In this document: piece by piece, positions 23,183 through 34,422 of the stretch
Position numbering within the stretch: position 1 is the stretch's first letter
Layout of the letters: each line of letters opens with the position of its first letter
Source of the DNA: Cordylochernes scorpioides
Taxonomy: Eukaryota > Arthropoda > Arachnida > Pseudoscorpiones > Chernetidae
Assembly: GCA_030710605.1 (NCBI GenBank)
Contig: CP092864.1
Coordinates: 142,993,361-143,057,360 of the forward strand
DNA length: 64,000 bases
Direction of reading: 5' to 3'
Program-made: the position numbers and the translations under genes
The notes under the pieces: generated by a model
Databases searched by the model: none
What the model was told of the DNA's origin: nothing
Seen by the model: only the letters and a program-made list of their open reading frames with translations

Positions 23183-24815
23183 ATGGGAGAAGCATCCCTG
23201 GAGAAATATTTGTTGTTTCCTCAACTAATGCAACCACTCTTGAGCGGAAAAGCCAGTGAATCTCTAAACCTAATCAGAAGACTTCAGTCAATTGAGAAAA
23301 GGAATTCGCTTAATCCTTTTGAAGAATATCCAAAGCTTTTCACAGGACTCGGAACACTCCAAGGGAGCTACACAATTAAATTGAAGGATGAATCACAGCC
23401 TCATGCTATATATACTCCCAGAAGAAAATACCCATTCCACTTTTGAATAAAACAAAAGAACAACTTGATCAAATGGTTGAAAAAGGAGTAATTGAAAAAG
23501 TTGAGCAACCAACGGATTGGTGTGCTCCAATGGTCATTGTGCCCAAACCGTCTTCTAATGATCTAAGGATTTGTGTAGATCTGACAGCTCTAAACAAGTT
23601 TGTTCAAAGAGAACATTATCCAATTCCATTAGTGGAATATACTTTGGCACAAATGGGAGGAGCTAAATTGTTTTCAAAACTGGATGCCAACAGTGGGTTT
23701 TGGCAGGTACCCCTGTCAGAGGAATCATCTAGCCTTACAACCTTCCTGATCCCATTTGGCAGATACAGATTCAAACGGCTTACCCTTCGGAATTTCTTCT
23801 GCACCTGAGGTATTCCAGAGAAAGATGAGCAATCTACTGGAGAGCAAATCTGGAGTAAATTGTCACATGGACGACATTGTGATTTGGGGGAGCTACACAA
23901 GAAGAACATGATGAAAGGTGTAGATGCGTCCTTAGGAAGCTTCAAGATTCAGGACTGACCCTGAATAAAGAGAAATGCATCTTCTCAGTGAAGGAAATCA
24001 AATTTCTTGGTCACCTGATTACAGAAAGAGGAGTGCTACCTGATCCAAACAAAGTCCAGGCCATCAGGGAGTTTCCATCACCTTCAAGCATTTCTGAAGT
24101 GCGCAGATTCCTGGGAATGGTGAACTTCACAGGTAAATTTATTCCGGACCTTTCAACTATCCTCTACCCACCTAATCAACTCCTAGTAAAGAGAAATGAT
24201 TGGAGATGGGATAGTGCTCAGGAGGAAGCATTTGAAAAAGTGAAGAAACTTCTTTCAACTTCTCCAACACTAACATTTTTTGACCCCAATCTACCAACTA
24301 CAGTGTCTGCAGATGCCTCTTCATATGGACTAGGAGCAGTGCTTTTACAAAAATCTGAAGATGGATACCAAGAAGCAGTTGCATATGCCTCCAGGACTAT
24401 GTCTGAAACTGAAAGGAGATGGGCTCAAATTGAGAAAGAATCTCTAGCAATAGTTTGGACCTGTGAAAGGTTTCAATAATATCTGATGGGAAATACATTT
24501 TCCATTGAAACTGACCATAAACCTCTCATTCCAATATTTTCAACCAAATATCTAGATGAAATGACACCACGCATACAGCGACTGCGACTTCGGATGATGC
24601 GCTACTCATATAGCATCCATCACACACCAGGCAAGGACATTGTTGTTGCTGATGCTTTGTCCAGAAGCCCAATTAAGATATCGCATGAGAAAGATCTGGA
24701 GAATGAAATCTGTAGTTTTGTTCAACAGATCACTTCATGTCCTCCATTCAAGGATGAAAATATGAAAGAAATCTGGCAATATCAAAATGAAGAGAGAGAG
24801 AGTGTAGAGAAATAA
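23183..24815 (+). pseudogene. Reverse transcriptase and RNase H (pol)
   Basis: RT motifs in order are PMVIVPKPSSNDLRICVDL, FSKLDANSGFWQVPL (first catalytic Asp), a frameshift near 23785, then the active-site box, which reads HMDD instead of the usual YMDD (23863-23874). The thumb/connection follows ([29 protein letters not shown]). RNase H shows [25 protein letters not shown], an in-frame TAA at 24477-24479, then ETDHKPL and VADALSRSP. Polymerisation plus template degradation would be its role, but it cannot be expressed as one protein. Confidence 0.92.
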
Positions 24816-24894
24816 AGGACTATTGTGAAAAGGGCTGGCCTACAAAGAATGAGCTTTCTGCAGAAGCAAAAGCCTTTGGTTTCTCAGATATGAA

Positions 24895-26032
24895 ATGTCT
24901 GTCATAGATGGTCTTCTAATGAGAAATTCCAGGATTTATATTCCTAAGTCCCTAAGATCAAAGGTTCTAAACAGCCTCCATGAAGGCCATCTTGGCATCG
25001 AAAAATGTAGAGGCCGTGCCAGATCATCTGTGTGGTGGCCCAGAATCAGTCAAGAAATTGGAGAACTTGTGAGGAACTGCCCAAATTGTATTGAAGAAAG
25101 ATCTAATCCCCAGCAGCCATTAATTGTTTCTGATTTCCCAAGCAGGCCATGGGAGAAAGTGGGAATCGACCATTTTTACTTAAAGGGCAAATACTATCTT
25201 CTAATTGCAGACTATTACTCTAGATTCCCAGAGTTGGCATTGCTGGAGGATCAAACAACACATTCAACAATTCTACATTGCAAGCCAATTTTGCTCGTCA
25301 TGGAATACCCGAAGAGGTTAGATCAGATAACGGACCACAGTTTGGGTTAGAATTCAAAAAGTTTGCAAAAGAATGCGGTTTCCATCACATAACATCTAGT
25401 CCCAGATTTCCTCAAAGCAATGGCTTCATCGAATCGATGGTGAAGAATATCAAAAACCAATTGAAGAAAGGAAGAGAATCCATATCTTTCTCTTCTTGGT
25501 TATCGGACCGCTCCATTGGAAAATGGGTACAGCCCTGCTGAACTATGCATGAACAGGAAACTCAGAACAACTGTGCCGATATCACCAGTTCAACTCCAGT
25601 CAAGAATACCTGATCTTGAAAATCTAGAAATGAGAGAGAAAAAATCAACGGCACAAAAAGTAAACCCATTTTGATATACATCATCATGCAAGAGAATTGC
25701 CCCATCTGGATGAAGGAACTAGAGTATGGGTGAAAGACTTGAGAGTTCCCGGTGTGGTACTCGAAGACGCTGGAAGTCCAAGATCTTACATAGTCAACTC
25801 TCCAAAAGGAATTTTAAGAAGAAATAGATTCCACCTACTACCAAACCCACAGGGTGAAAAGATTGACATGGAAGATGAAGAGATGGAGTCTCCTGAGATG
25901 AGTCAGTGCTTCACATCTACTGGGGACAACACTACTGGTGACAGTGAACCGAGGACATTCCAGAGATCACCGGAACCAGTAAAGACCAGGAGTGGACGCG
26001 TGATAAAGCCGCCAGACAGGCTAAACCTCTAG
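24895..26032 (+). pseudogene. Integrase (pol C-terminus)
   Basis: The N-terminal HHCC zinc finger is visible (HEGHLGIEKC ... NCPNC), followed by the DDE core: GIDHFYLKGKYYLLIADYYS (first Asp), RSDNGPQFG (second Asp), SNGFIESMVKN (Glu). Frameshifts occur near 25270 and 25530. The C-terminal tail (HLDEGTRVWVKDL to RFHLLPNP) resembles the GPY/F-type end. A proline- and threonine-rich stretch ends at the stop at 26030-26032. No chromodomain is seen. Confidence 0.9.
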
Positions 26033-26047
26033 AAGAAAAGGGGGAGA

Positions 26048-26266
26048 TGTGTTGAGAATAAGTTACGATCTGACAACCCGGTGGATTCATCGGGAAGGTG
26101 ATCATCATCACATTATAACTGTTTTGTTTACCTTAGGCTGGCGGAAGTTCCGGCATAGCTGTGATTGTTATAAGTTTAATAATTACCTTGTAAATAGTTA
26201 AATAAATAAAACTAAGATATAAATCCTTAAGGTAAGAGTATTTTCTTATTTATAACAAGGCATAAC
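26048..26266 (+). mobile_element. 3' LTR of the Gypsy element
   Basis: A polypurine tract, AGAAAAGGGGGAGA (26034-26047), immediately precedes TGTGTTGAGAATAAG. The unit runs to about AAGGCATAACA (26266) or ACACCA (26270), giving TG...CA ends and about 220 bp. It contains AATAAATAAAAC as a polyadenylation region. No second copy exists in the window to confirm the exact right boundary. Confidence 0.7.
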
Positions 26267-26270
26267 ACCA

Positions 26271-28066
26271 TACATAGTGTACATGAAAAGTTAGGGTGAA
26301 AAAACAACCACTATTACAAGGAGTATTTACTTTTATTTATTCTATTTTCCTTTACTTATACAGTAACTGACACAAAAGTGTGTGTGTGTATGTGTGTGTA
26401 ATAAGAGCTTTTAGGTATCATAAAAATACAACAAAAAATTGCCAGAAAATTAAGAGGTGACTAGATTGTCTAAACTAGTTGACCATGGAGCTGAATCTAC
26501 AATAAGGAACGAAAAAGAGAAAACAACCTTATTTTGTATTCAATATTTTTCAAAATAAATATTTAACATGTTAACTTTCTTTCGAGGAAGTACATTTTTA
26601 TCGATTTTTTTTTTCAAACTTAAATCCTTGACTAAAATTTATTTGTCCTTTCTCATTTGAATTTTTAAATCTACAAAACTGGGGGCAAATTATATAAACA
26701 TATTCGAAAAATGTGCATATGTAAAAGTAATTAATTTATAAGGATTTAATAGGTTGCTTTCTCTACTTTTCATTAAATAATATATATAATTCTCGATTTA
26801 ATCAGTTTGAAATGCAGATTAATGTTGTTTTATATATATAATATAGAAATAAAAGAGATGCAGTCATGTGTTTATGTGCTATTTACAAACATTTCATTAT
26901 ATAATTTACATGTTTTCTAGCCATTTTTAAATTGAAAATGGTTAAACTTTGAATAGATATAACAATTAAACTAGATTCCACACCTTAAATTAACAATTAA
27001 TATATTTATTTAAATTAAGTAAACTTAAAAAATAAAATAAATATTTTGAGAATTTTTTGATATTTTCGTTTGATATTTTCAAAACAACAATAAAATTCAA
27101 CACGACGATTTAAACTTAAAAACAGTTAAAATAAAAATAAAATAATAAAATGGTGCATCTTCTTTTTGATAATATAATTTCTATTTTAATCAATGGTAAA
27201 TGTCAATAACAGAGTTATTACAGGGTTTTGGTATCTATATAATACTATTTACAAGAGAGGTTAAATAAAATCATATTTCAAAAAGAAGGCACCTTGTTAA
27301 TTCAAATGAAAATAAGAAAGGTGCACACAAATATTTATTTCAGCTCCATGGTATGAATGATGAACAAAATTAATGCATTTGTTCTTTTATGGCTCTTCAT
27401 GTAAAATTATATTTTGAGACCATTAATAATGTTAAACAACTATATAAATATAGAGGAATGATTGACATTTTATACAATATGATTGATCCGTGAATAATTA
27501 CACAGTTTGAGAGTAAAATGTTAAAATTGTTAGTCTTTTCGGTAAAAATAAACAAAACCCATATCTCTAATTATTTAAAATTCAGATTATTCGCATGTGA
27601 AATTTTTTAATATAGCGTAGCGTAATATGCTGTATAAATGGGCAATAAATCACAGAAGAAAATCAAACTTAACAAAAATAACTTAAATATATGAAAATTT
27701 ACACAAATATAAAAATAAAAAAAATATATAACAAATTATACATAATAATATATATTAATAAAATATTTGAACTATATTTTTACCTAATACGAATATATTA
27801 TATAAACATCCAATAAATCATAGAGAGGCAAAAAAAATTAATTAAAATAGAAGGTGACGTAGAAACTATAAATATTTAAGATAATATTAAAGAAAAATAA
27901 AGATGAAAATGGATGATAGCATGGAATGAAATTGAGAGAAAAAAATCTCTTTTCCACTCATTCGAGTACACGTATGAAGCAAGGAACAAGGTTGAGGGAG
28001 TAAGCAGCAGCAGTAGGCCAATCATTCCTCACCCCAGGAGAGAGGGGAGGGGGGAGGTGGGGGGAG
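26271..28066 (-). other. Candidate onecut 3' UTR, AT-rich
   Basis: About 1.8 kb of very AT-rich DNA without transposon signatures lies between the onecut stop codon and the Gypsy LTR. Several AATAAA signals occur on the minus strand. By position it is probably the 3' UTR and downstream flank of onecut. The true cleavage site cannot be chosen from sequence. Minor TG-dinucleotide runs occur near 26380-26400. Confidence 0.5.
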
Positions 28067-28392
28067 TTATGAGGAGGCCGCGAGCGTGGGGTGAGGGGGA
28101 GCCCCTGGGTGGTGGTGGTGGTGATGGTGGTGGTGTGCGGCAGAGGAGCGTACCTCCTCTAACCACTTGTCGTGGGATCTTCGGCGAGCATTCATGAAAA
28201 AGTTGCCCACGGTTGTGAGCTCCAAGCCCAACTGCTGGGAGATGGTGATCTGCATCTCCTTGGAAGGTCTCTTGGTCTCTTTAAAAATGGCCTGTAATGT
28301 GCGCCGCTGAAGGTCGGTAAACACAAGCCGGGGCTTCTTGGGAGTATGGGGATTCTTTTGGTGTTGTTGCTGGTCTTCTTTCCGCTTGCAGG
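28067..28392 (-). CDS. onecut: ONECUT-class homeodomain transcription factor, terminal exon
   Basis: This encodes the last 108 residues of a ONECUT (HNF6-type) nuclear transcription factor. Residues 1-18 (ACKRKED ... TPKK) are the linker after the CUT domain. Residues ~19-78 are the homeodomain, with PRLVFTDLQRRTL, FKETKRPSKEMQITIS and the recognition helix VGNFFMNARRR, which has the Phe48/Met50 pair characteristic of the class. A nine-histidine run (87-95) and a short Ala/Pro/Ser tail end at TAA (28067-28069). I chose the start at the splice acceptor GTGCGCAG|CC (phase: G from the previous exon completes Ala), the same linker position at which vertebrate ONECUT genes are split. The upstream in-frame ATG at 28424-28426 is intronic. 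The polypyrimidine tract is weak. The CUT domain exon is not in the window, so the preceding intron exceeds 35 kb. Confidence 0.93.
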
Positions 28393-30207
28393 CTGCGCAC
28401 ACGGCCCAGGTCACACAACTACACATTATAAATATATTTGCTCTACAATAGAGTTACTTATGAAAACGGCCTAACAACCGAGCCAAACTCGGTCTCTCCT
28501 AGAATCTCATCAGAGATTTTCATGTCAGGCCAAGTCATGAAGAGCCTTTTAACCAAAACAAGAATCTAATGAGAGACAACCTCAAGAATAAACCGGATTC
28601 AGCCATTGGAGACTACTATATAAAAAAAATTCCCTCAAACTATGAAGATGGTTGGCGTCGCATCGTGTTTGGGATGTAATACATACAGTGGGCTACACAC
28701 ACACACAACGTTCGATCGAGAATAAAATGATATTACTACTGAAATATAGAATATTCGGAGGGGTCTGGCTCATCAGTGATACATTTTCTTTCAACAATTC
28801 CCTCCGTTTTATCTTTAGACCGTTTCTATGGTATTTTTTATCTCCCTTATACTTAAAGATTGCTCCATGGAAAATGTGAGCTATGGGCAAAATAGAGGTA
28901 TAGCTTTGAAAATCACTTTTACAGCTAAAATACCAAGAATAGATTACATTTTCTGTTTGATCTTTAAAGATTATGAGCATATTGCTTTGCGCGCTCGTGC
29001 CGCAAACTTTAGGCGTTTATAAAATTCTTTATATATATGTATATCCAGGAGTATATTAACTATTTAAAGGTATCTTCAAGTCAATTTTTTATGTTGTGGT
29101 GATTTCTATAATTTTCTTTTATCTATCGAATTTGCTTATAGTTAAATACAATTTTACAAAAATTGCATGTGCATTTTAAAATTATAACGATGCATACATG
29201 GATTCCTAAGTATAGAACATTTCCAATTCACTATTTGAAATAAAAAATTCCTATTTTTCTCTAATATAAAAATAAATATTTACACATTACAAAATAGCAC
29301 AATTTTAGAATAGCTGCCAATATATATTCTGTACAAAAATCGTCACTTCAACTGAGAGAATAAATGGAAAGGGGTTTGGTGTAAAATATATTTTTCTCCA
29401 ATCTATCACGCTCCAGGTTCTAAACAAAGCATCCATTAAGCTCCGTTGGACAAAACAGAAGAACACCAAAAATCTATCCGAGTGTGTGCCAACCATTTTG
29501 TTGGAAGCGCACAAAAAGTATTACAAGCAATAATTGATGCCTTTTAAAAGGCTGCAACAAGTTTCATGCCGGAGTAGCAGACAGGTATGGGAACTAACAC
29601 AGCTGGACTGACAGCCCTTTCTCTCATGTACCCCTTTAGTCAATTAAAGGCTGTTTAGGTATGGAAATTTCTCTCCAGGCTTCGATAAAAACACCTGTGA
29701 AAATTAGTTTTCCCTAAACTTATTTTTAAATCAAGGATAATTATAATGAGCTGGCGCGCTGAGGGTGTAAAAGTTATGAAAGATAAATCAGCATCACAAT
29801 TAATCTACAGATTTTTAGTTCCCTTCAAAATTCAGATTCTATTGGAATTTAAATATGGTTTGCCTTCTTGATTGATGATTGACCGTTTAGAATGGAAGCC
29901 TACAAAAGAAAAACTTTCAAATCTTCTTCCCATTGAAGACAAATAAAACTCGATCAAACTATGCCCTCCTTTCCCCCAAACTCTCATAAAAAGATTCCTT
30001 AAGTATTCTAAAACTTAAAGCCACCATTAAATAGCATAGTCAGGGTTTTAAACGCACCGTGAATATTTATGATAAATTACATTTTACGTTCACGAAATAA
30101 GAGTTTAAACTCTGGTCTGTAAATATGTTGACACTAAACTGCTAAATATTCACAACATCAAACCGAGAACATTATTTTAACTTTAATAATGGCTCAAATA
30201 TAGAATT
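28393..30207 (-). other. Probable onecut intron; no other gene
   Basis: This is sequence upstream of the acceptor. A few decayed motifs are shared with 31.3 and 33.4 kb (TGGCTCATCAGTG near 28768). There is an AT-rich stretch without repeats at 29000-29300 and a GC-balanced stretch at 29300-29700. No splice-supported exon was recognised. The 75- and 95-codon frames at 28652-28980 are mutual antisense shadows. Confidence 0.45.
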
Positions 30208-30471
30208 ACACCTATCCCCCGATTTACACGGTAGATACGTTCCTGAGAAAAACGTGTAAATCGAGGGATAGGTGTATATTAAACTGTCAAATCTGAATAG
30301 GTGTTCGCCCCCTCATGAATCAGAGCCTCCCAATATTCTTTTCAACATAGGTAGTATAGAGTAGAATATCGCATTTTAGTATAGTGCGATAAAAAAAACT
30401 TATTTGGAAAACCGTTGTAAAAGCGAAAACGTGTAAAACAAGTACCGTGTAAATCGGGGGATAGGTGTATT
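30208..30471. mobile_element. Tc1/mariner-like MITE, inverted copy of the 5160 element
   Basis: Begins with a 72-bp palindrome of two termini (CACCTATCCCCCGATTTACA ... ATAGGTGTA) and ends with a third terminus at about 30447-30471. TAGTATAGTGCGATAAAAA in the interior is the reverse complement of the interior of the 5160-5457 copy. TA flanks are present. Confidence 0.75.
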
Positions 30472-31415
30472 ATATTTACATACTAGAGAAATTTTGGTAT
30501 TTAACATAGGTAAATTAGGAGCAAATAGTGAACTAGGGTTTTTGTATAATATTATGGTAAATTTCCGGAATATCTCAATATGTCTGTTTAAACTGTTGAA
30601 TCTTATGGAGGCCAAAGCTTCAATAGACACTATTTACTCATAATTTACCTACGTTAAATACCAAATTTGCTCTAGTGTGTAAATATATCAATTCTAAAAT
30701 AGGTTAAAAACGCAGCTGATATTATGTAAATTTTATAATGTACATATAACTTGCATAGTTAAGTTTCATTTTGTATCAATTTTCCTATAGAAAGGCGTTA
30801 TCCTGAAAGCTCGAAAAACGTTTAATAAAATATACTAATATTTAGACGTTCACTTTAAACCCAAATATCCGAATAAGTTGGGGATGTAACAACGCAAGGA
30901 GGAAGCTATGAGAGTAATTGCCCCTCCTATATGAATAAGGCGGCATAAGCTGTGGTCCATAAAACAATCTCCTCAAGGATGGAGCCATCCTGAAGTCAAT
31001 TATCAGTTGCCGAGCGGCTAGCTAACAAGTCGGAACCTAAGACTGCTTCCTAATTAGACCCCACCTGGCCGCTCTCAACCTGGCTTTAATTTGGCCCCAG
31101 GGATTGTGAACTCAGTCTGTTTATGGTACCTTAGCGTACCATCGACTGGTGTTGGCTGACTCTCTGGGTGGCGGAGTCTTTCCCGCGGCGCTATATTGCT
31201 CTATTAACAGATACAAGGACAATCATTTATAGAAATACAATTTCTACCGCGAGCGTTTCATTTTTAAAATTGAAAAAAAATTATTCTGCTCTCATTGCGA
31301 TGATAAAATATACAAGGAAAGCCTGCCTCATCAGTGGCAGACCATCCCTACGGTTTCCCCAGATTAATTACCCATACCGCTTTATTATTGTAGTTGGCTG
31401 TTTTGCATATATATA
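30472..31415. other. No gene; weak hammerhead-like fragment
   Basis: TATCCTGAAAGCTCGAAAAA followed by CGTTTAATAAAA (about 30799-30831) resembles a deleted version of the hammerhead-like motif at 44.2 and 50.2 kb. GCCGAGCGGCTAGC near 31018 resembles an A-box, but no B-box follows. The 31168-31419 frame has no motif. It shares a degenerate block (CTCATCAGTGG) with 33.4 kb. Confidence 0.35.
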
Positions 31416-31741
31416 TTAAAAATGAAGAAAGCATATCCTGACCAGGAACACATGTGCTTTTTAGATGGCAGAACGCCATCTAGTGGAACAGAAATCAACT
31501 AAAAATTGATTTGGCCTGTTCCCTGATATTTGGCCAACGCATTTTCTTGATAAATCAAGAAAGGCCATCCACGAACGCGTTTCGGGCTGTTGGCGCTCGT
31601 CAGCGTTGAGCAGGCTGTACCACTGCGACCAAAATTAGCTCATTTGTAAATCAACGTTTATTTCATTTTTGTTACACTAGATGGCGCTCTGCCATCTAAA
31701 ATAACCATGTTAGCGATCAGGGTATGCCCCTTTTTATTATG
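31416..31741 (+). mobile_element. Foldback family F1, full copy
   Basis: Inverted ends of about 75 bp (AAGCATATCCTGACCAGGAA ... and its counterpart ending CAGGGTATGCC) each contain AGATGGCAGA-type blocks. The centre includes TTTCTTGATAAATCAAGAAA. No coding capacity. This is the reference copy for the family at 18715, 19645 and 58737. Confidence 0.7.
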
Positions 31742-32159
31742 TAAATATATACCACATGGTAGTACTTACGGCTTTTTATGGATCGCGCTAAATTTAGACT
31801 ACTTAATTAGGGAGACAAGTCCTCTTCATTTTTCCGTTCGTCATTACTCTTCATAATTCACCCTTTCATACCTCATCCAAAAAGGTTAGAAATAGTCAAT
31901 ATTTCACCTTGAAATAAAATTTTGATTTTTCGTTTAAAAGAAACTCATGCGGTGTAACTTAAAAGTGTCGTTTTACAATCACAGGCCGCAGTGTATTATA
32001 ATGTAAATAAGTTTTGTTTCGTTAGACGCCACAGCGTCTTTTCACAATCTTCTGTCCCAGTAACAGTGTCATGATTTATGTCATATAGCATGTAACCAGG
32101 ATGACCAAGAACTAGTTTATCTCGATGAATAATGAAGATCTAATAGCAAAAATATTCGG
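31742..32159. other. No gene recognised
   Basis: AT-rich, no repeat family recognised and no plausible reading frame. Confidence 0.35.
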
Positions 32160-32318
32160 TTTATTGGCCTTCTTGGCCTGGTTCAAATCACATTAATAGG
32201 TACCGCTCAGCAAGAGCAACCTAGTTTATGATAATTGAACAATTTTTTAACGCGGGATTCAACCCCGGTTCATGACTGTCGGGAATCGAGCGTGTTACCC
32301 ACTCATCCACCATGATTG
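32160..32318 (-). mobile_element. tRNA-derived SINE, copy 1
   Basis: On the minus strand it starts with tRNA-like sequence carrying an A-box-like ATGAGTGGGTAAC and a B-box-like GGGTTGAATCC. The shared body ATCATAAACTAGGTTGCTCT and GAGCGGTACCTA follow. The same body lies at 61728-61905 on the plus strand. It is presumably transcribed by Pol III when active. It has no long A-tail. Confidence 0.65.
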
Positions 32319-32635
32319 GCCTTCTTCGGTGTTGTCGCGGGGATATACCCCAAGAAGTCTGTACCACTGAGAAACTCGCCTTAAAATGCTTCAAGAAGCT
32401 GAATATTCCAGAAATAAACTTAGACGCTGAGTTTTTAAATGAATTTCAAAAAGGTATGTTTATTTTATTCAGCAAATGGCGTGCTGGCAACAAGTCACGA
32501 GCTCTTCCACAAGCAGCATCCCCTTTTATAAACGTAAAAAGAAACAAAAGAGAAAAATGCAAAGTATCTATTTGAAAAAGAAATCCAAAGTATCTATTTA
32601 GATAAAAGAGAAATTTTTCTAACAAGTGTAGAACA
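32319..32635. other. No gene; short frame without motif
   Basis: An 87-codon frame at 32312-32575 runs through this segment and partly through the SINE. The SINE overlap makes it unlikely to be a gene. Confidence 0.35.
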
Positions 32636-32951
32636 CTAACCGAATGACCCGGGCAACGCCCGGGTTTTACCCGATTAAATGCTTTTATTCAAATACTATT
32701 CGTTACAATTATAAATTGGCGCCGTGGATGTCATTCTTGTATAATATATAAATGAGTTTTAAAAATTGTAAAAAAAAAATGCATCGGCCGGGAATCGAAT
32801 CCGGGCCGTCCGCGTTGCAGGCGATCATTTTACCACTGAACCATCGATGCTTATGAGAAATGGCCATATTTGGGTATTTATTCCATTCACAAAAACAAAC
32901 GGTGACAGAATTAAGAATTGATTGATGACTCTGATACTTGTATATTTTAAT
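32636..32951 (-). mobile_element. Helitron-like element carrying a tRNA sequence, copy H
   Basis: On the minus strand it ends with the family 2 hairpin CCCGGGCGTTGCCCGGG, TCATTCGG and TTAG (degenerate CTRR). The interior holds ATGACATCCACGGCGCC and, unlike the 3606-4145 copy, a tRNA-Gly-derived segment. It shares both flanks of the tRNA with 49805-50123 up to GATACTTGTATATTTTAAT. The canonical TC-type 5' end is not seen, so the left boundary is operational. Confidence 0.6.
32781..32850 (-). pseudogene. tRNA-Gly-derived pseudogene (anticodon GCA)
   Basis: Reads as a glycine tRNA: a GCATCGA acceptor strand pairs with CCGATGC at six of seven positions, GGTTCAGTGG is the D-arm/A-box, and ATTCGATTCCCGG is the T-arm/B-box. 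The anticodon loop CTGCAAC would give GCA (Cys) instead of GCC, and the anticodon and T stems each have a mismatch. It is therefore a mobile, decayed tRNA rather than a working gene. Confidence 0.75.
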
Positions 32952-33480
32952 GTTTAACAAACCACCAAAGTGGTCGAAATATTTTCCTCGTTGATAAAAA
33001 AAGTATTCTTGGATAATAAGGGAAATATTACACTAATATGAAAGCACAGAAGCTGTTAAAATCAATTTTGACGAGAAATAAGGTACTATTGTCGGTTAAA
33101 CCCTTCAAGAATGAAAAGCCCTTTGAATCTAAAAAAGTTTGCAGGTTTTCAACAAATTTACAGTTTGCTCTTTGGTGGTTGTGCAATGTCCAGAGGCGTG
33201 CCAAACAAACTCGAGGCAACCTGCTTTTTTTCCATTTTCATGATCCTCACCCAAAATCTCAAAATCAATAAGGTACTATTGTATATGATGCACTAGCGCG
33301 CCATCTGTTATCAAAATTCGAAACTATTTTAAAGGCGTAAGATTCTTTTTGAAATTAAACAATTTCTACTGCCCTTACTGCAATGGAAAAATTAATGGGA
33401 GGACCTGGCTCATCAGTGGTGAACCCTCCCAGCGGTTTCGCAAGTTTTACCGCTGTTATATTGCATTTTTGGAACTTCCT
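32952..33480. other. No gene; decayed repeats
   Basis: Short plus-strand frames at 33038-33296 overlap one another and lack motifs. 33300-33480 shares a degenerate block (GGCTCATCAGTGGTGAACC) with 31.3 kb. Confidence 0.35.
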
Positions 33481-33838
33481 TTTATTTTCCGGGTTTATAG
33501 AGAAAACAAATTTGGTCATATTGGACAGCTTGATGAATTTGTAGACGATAAAGAGAGGTGTAAAAGTTTTGATCAATTTTGCAAATTTATTTACAACTTT
33601 CTTTTGAAATGGAAAAGGGAGAGGGAAACTTAGAAGGAAAAGAATTGCGATGCTTGCTTTGTGTGTTTTGCTTTGTTTTTCTCTTTGGACAATTTTCTTT
33701 GGTTAATTATGTAAAATAATGAATTGAACAGGATTGTATATAGCCGATTTGTCGTGATGTAGAGAGAGGTATCGACGCAAATATCCCTGAGTTTGGGATA
33801 TCGCGTTTCATGATGTTAATAAAATATAATAACTTCCT
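33481..33838 (+). mobile_element. LINE 3' end with ORF2 tail
   Basis: An open frame ending at 33633 (GQLDEFVDDKERCKSFDQF, then KFIYNFLLKWKRERET) has the charged, helical look of LINE ORF2 C-termini. It is followed by a 3' UTR with a small stem (TATCCCTGAGTTTGGGATA) and an AATAAAATATAATAAC tail. No TSD was identified. The N-terminal part of the frame (from 33349) belongs to a different degenerate repeat. Confidence 0.55.
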
Positions 33839-34422
33839 TTTATAGTGATACTGTTGGTAGATTCTTGGAATGGGTATTTTAGATGAACTATGGACATAAG
33901 CTTTGAGGACAGTAGAATTACATACAATTATAAATATATATATATGTTGGTAGATATACTATTGTATATGTTTGGATATTGTCTCAATAGAAAAAAATCG
34001 TGAGACATTAAATTACAATAAAGTCTTCACCTCACGACTTTGTACTCTTGATAATATGCTCTTTTAGTTGGTTATCCAGCTTGAGATGTATCTTATGTGT
34101 ATCGAGAGAGGTACAGTTGACTCGGTAGGACTAGGTCATTCTATTGGGATTTAAACATATTTGAACCAAGTAGAATCATAGCTGTTCTTGTTGCAGACAT
34201 GGTACAAGCCTATGTACCATAGAGGTACACGATATGTCAGGTTCAGATCTTGATGAACCTAAGAACAACATATATTCTGCCCATCGTTGATCTTGCAGAG
34301 CCATAGATGGGAACCATCCCTGTTCGTTGGGGACCTAAGCAGATAAATCTAACCTAGCAGTTAAAGATCTATTTAGACTGATCCTAAATAGAAAGTTATG
34401 ATCTAAAGATTTATTCTTAAAT
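33839..34422. other. No gene; fragment of the 7633 foldback family
   Basis: ACTATGGACATAAGCTTTG and GGACAGTAGAATTACAT (33880-33920) match the interior of 7633-7997 in inverse orientation. The rest is unassigned, including a stretch at 34080-34380 with no reading frame. Confidence 0.4.

Larger units (their letters stand above)
22739..26270 (+). mobile_element. Ty3/Gypsy retrotransposon, 5'-truncated
   Basis: The domain order gag zinc knuckles, protease, reverse transcriptase, RNase H, integrase, then a purine-rich tract and LTR is that of Ty3/Gypsy. The 5' LTR, primer-binding site and most of gag are missing. The element begins abruptly at the last minisatellite unit. At least five frameshifts or stops break the polyprotein. 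It lies directly downstream of the onecut 3' end, in opposite orientation. Confidence 0.95.

Noticed and set aside
26271-28066. Additional exons downstream of the homeodomain
   Set aside because: The stop codon is in frame directly after the homeodomain tail and the sequence beyond is AT-rich without open frames.
28393-28426. ATG at 28424-28426 as a start codon for the homeodomain protein
   Set aside because: The residues it adds are not like ONECUT linkers, while GCAG|CC gives exactly the expected ACKRK start of the last exon.
28652-28980. Overlapping plus and minus frames upstream of the onecut exon
   Set aside because: Antisense shadows without motifs, start context or splice signals.
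31010-31040. A-box-like GCCGAGCGGCTAGC as a tRNA gene start
   Set aside because: No B-box at the right distance and no cloverleaf.
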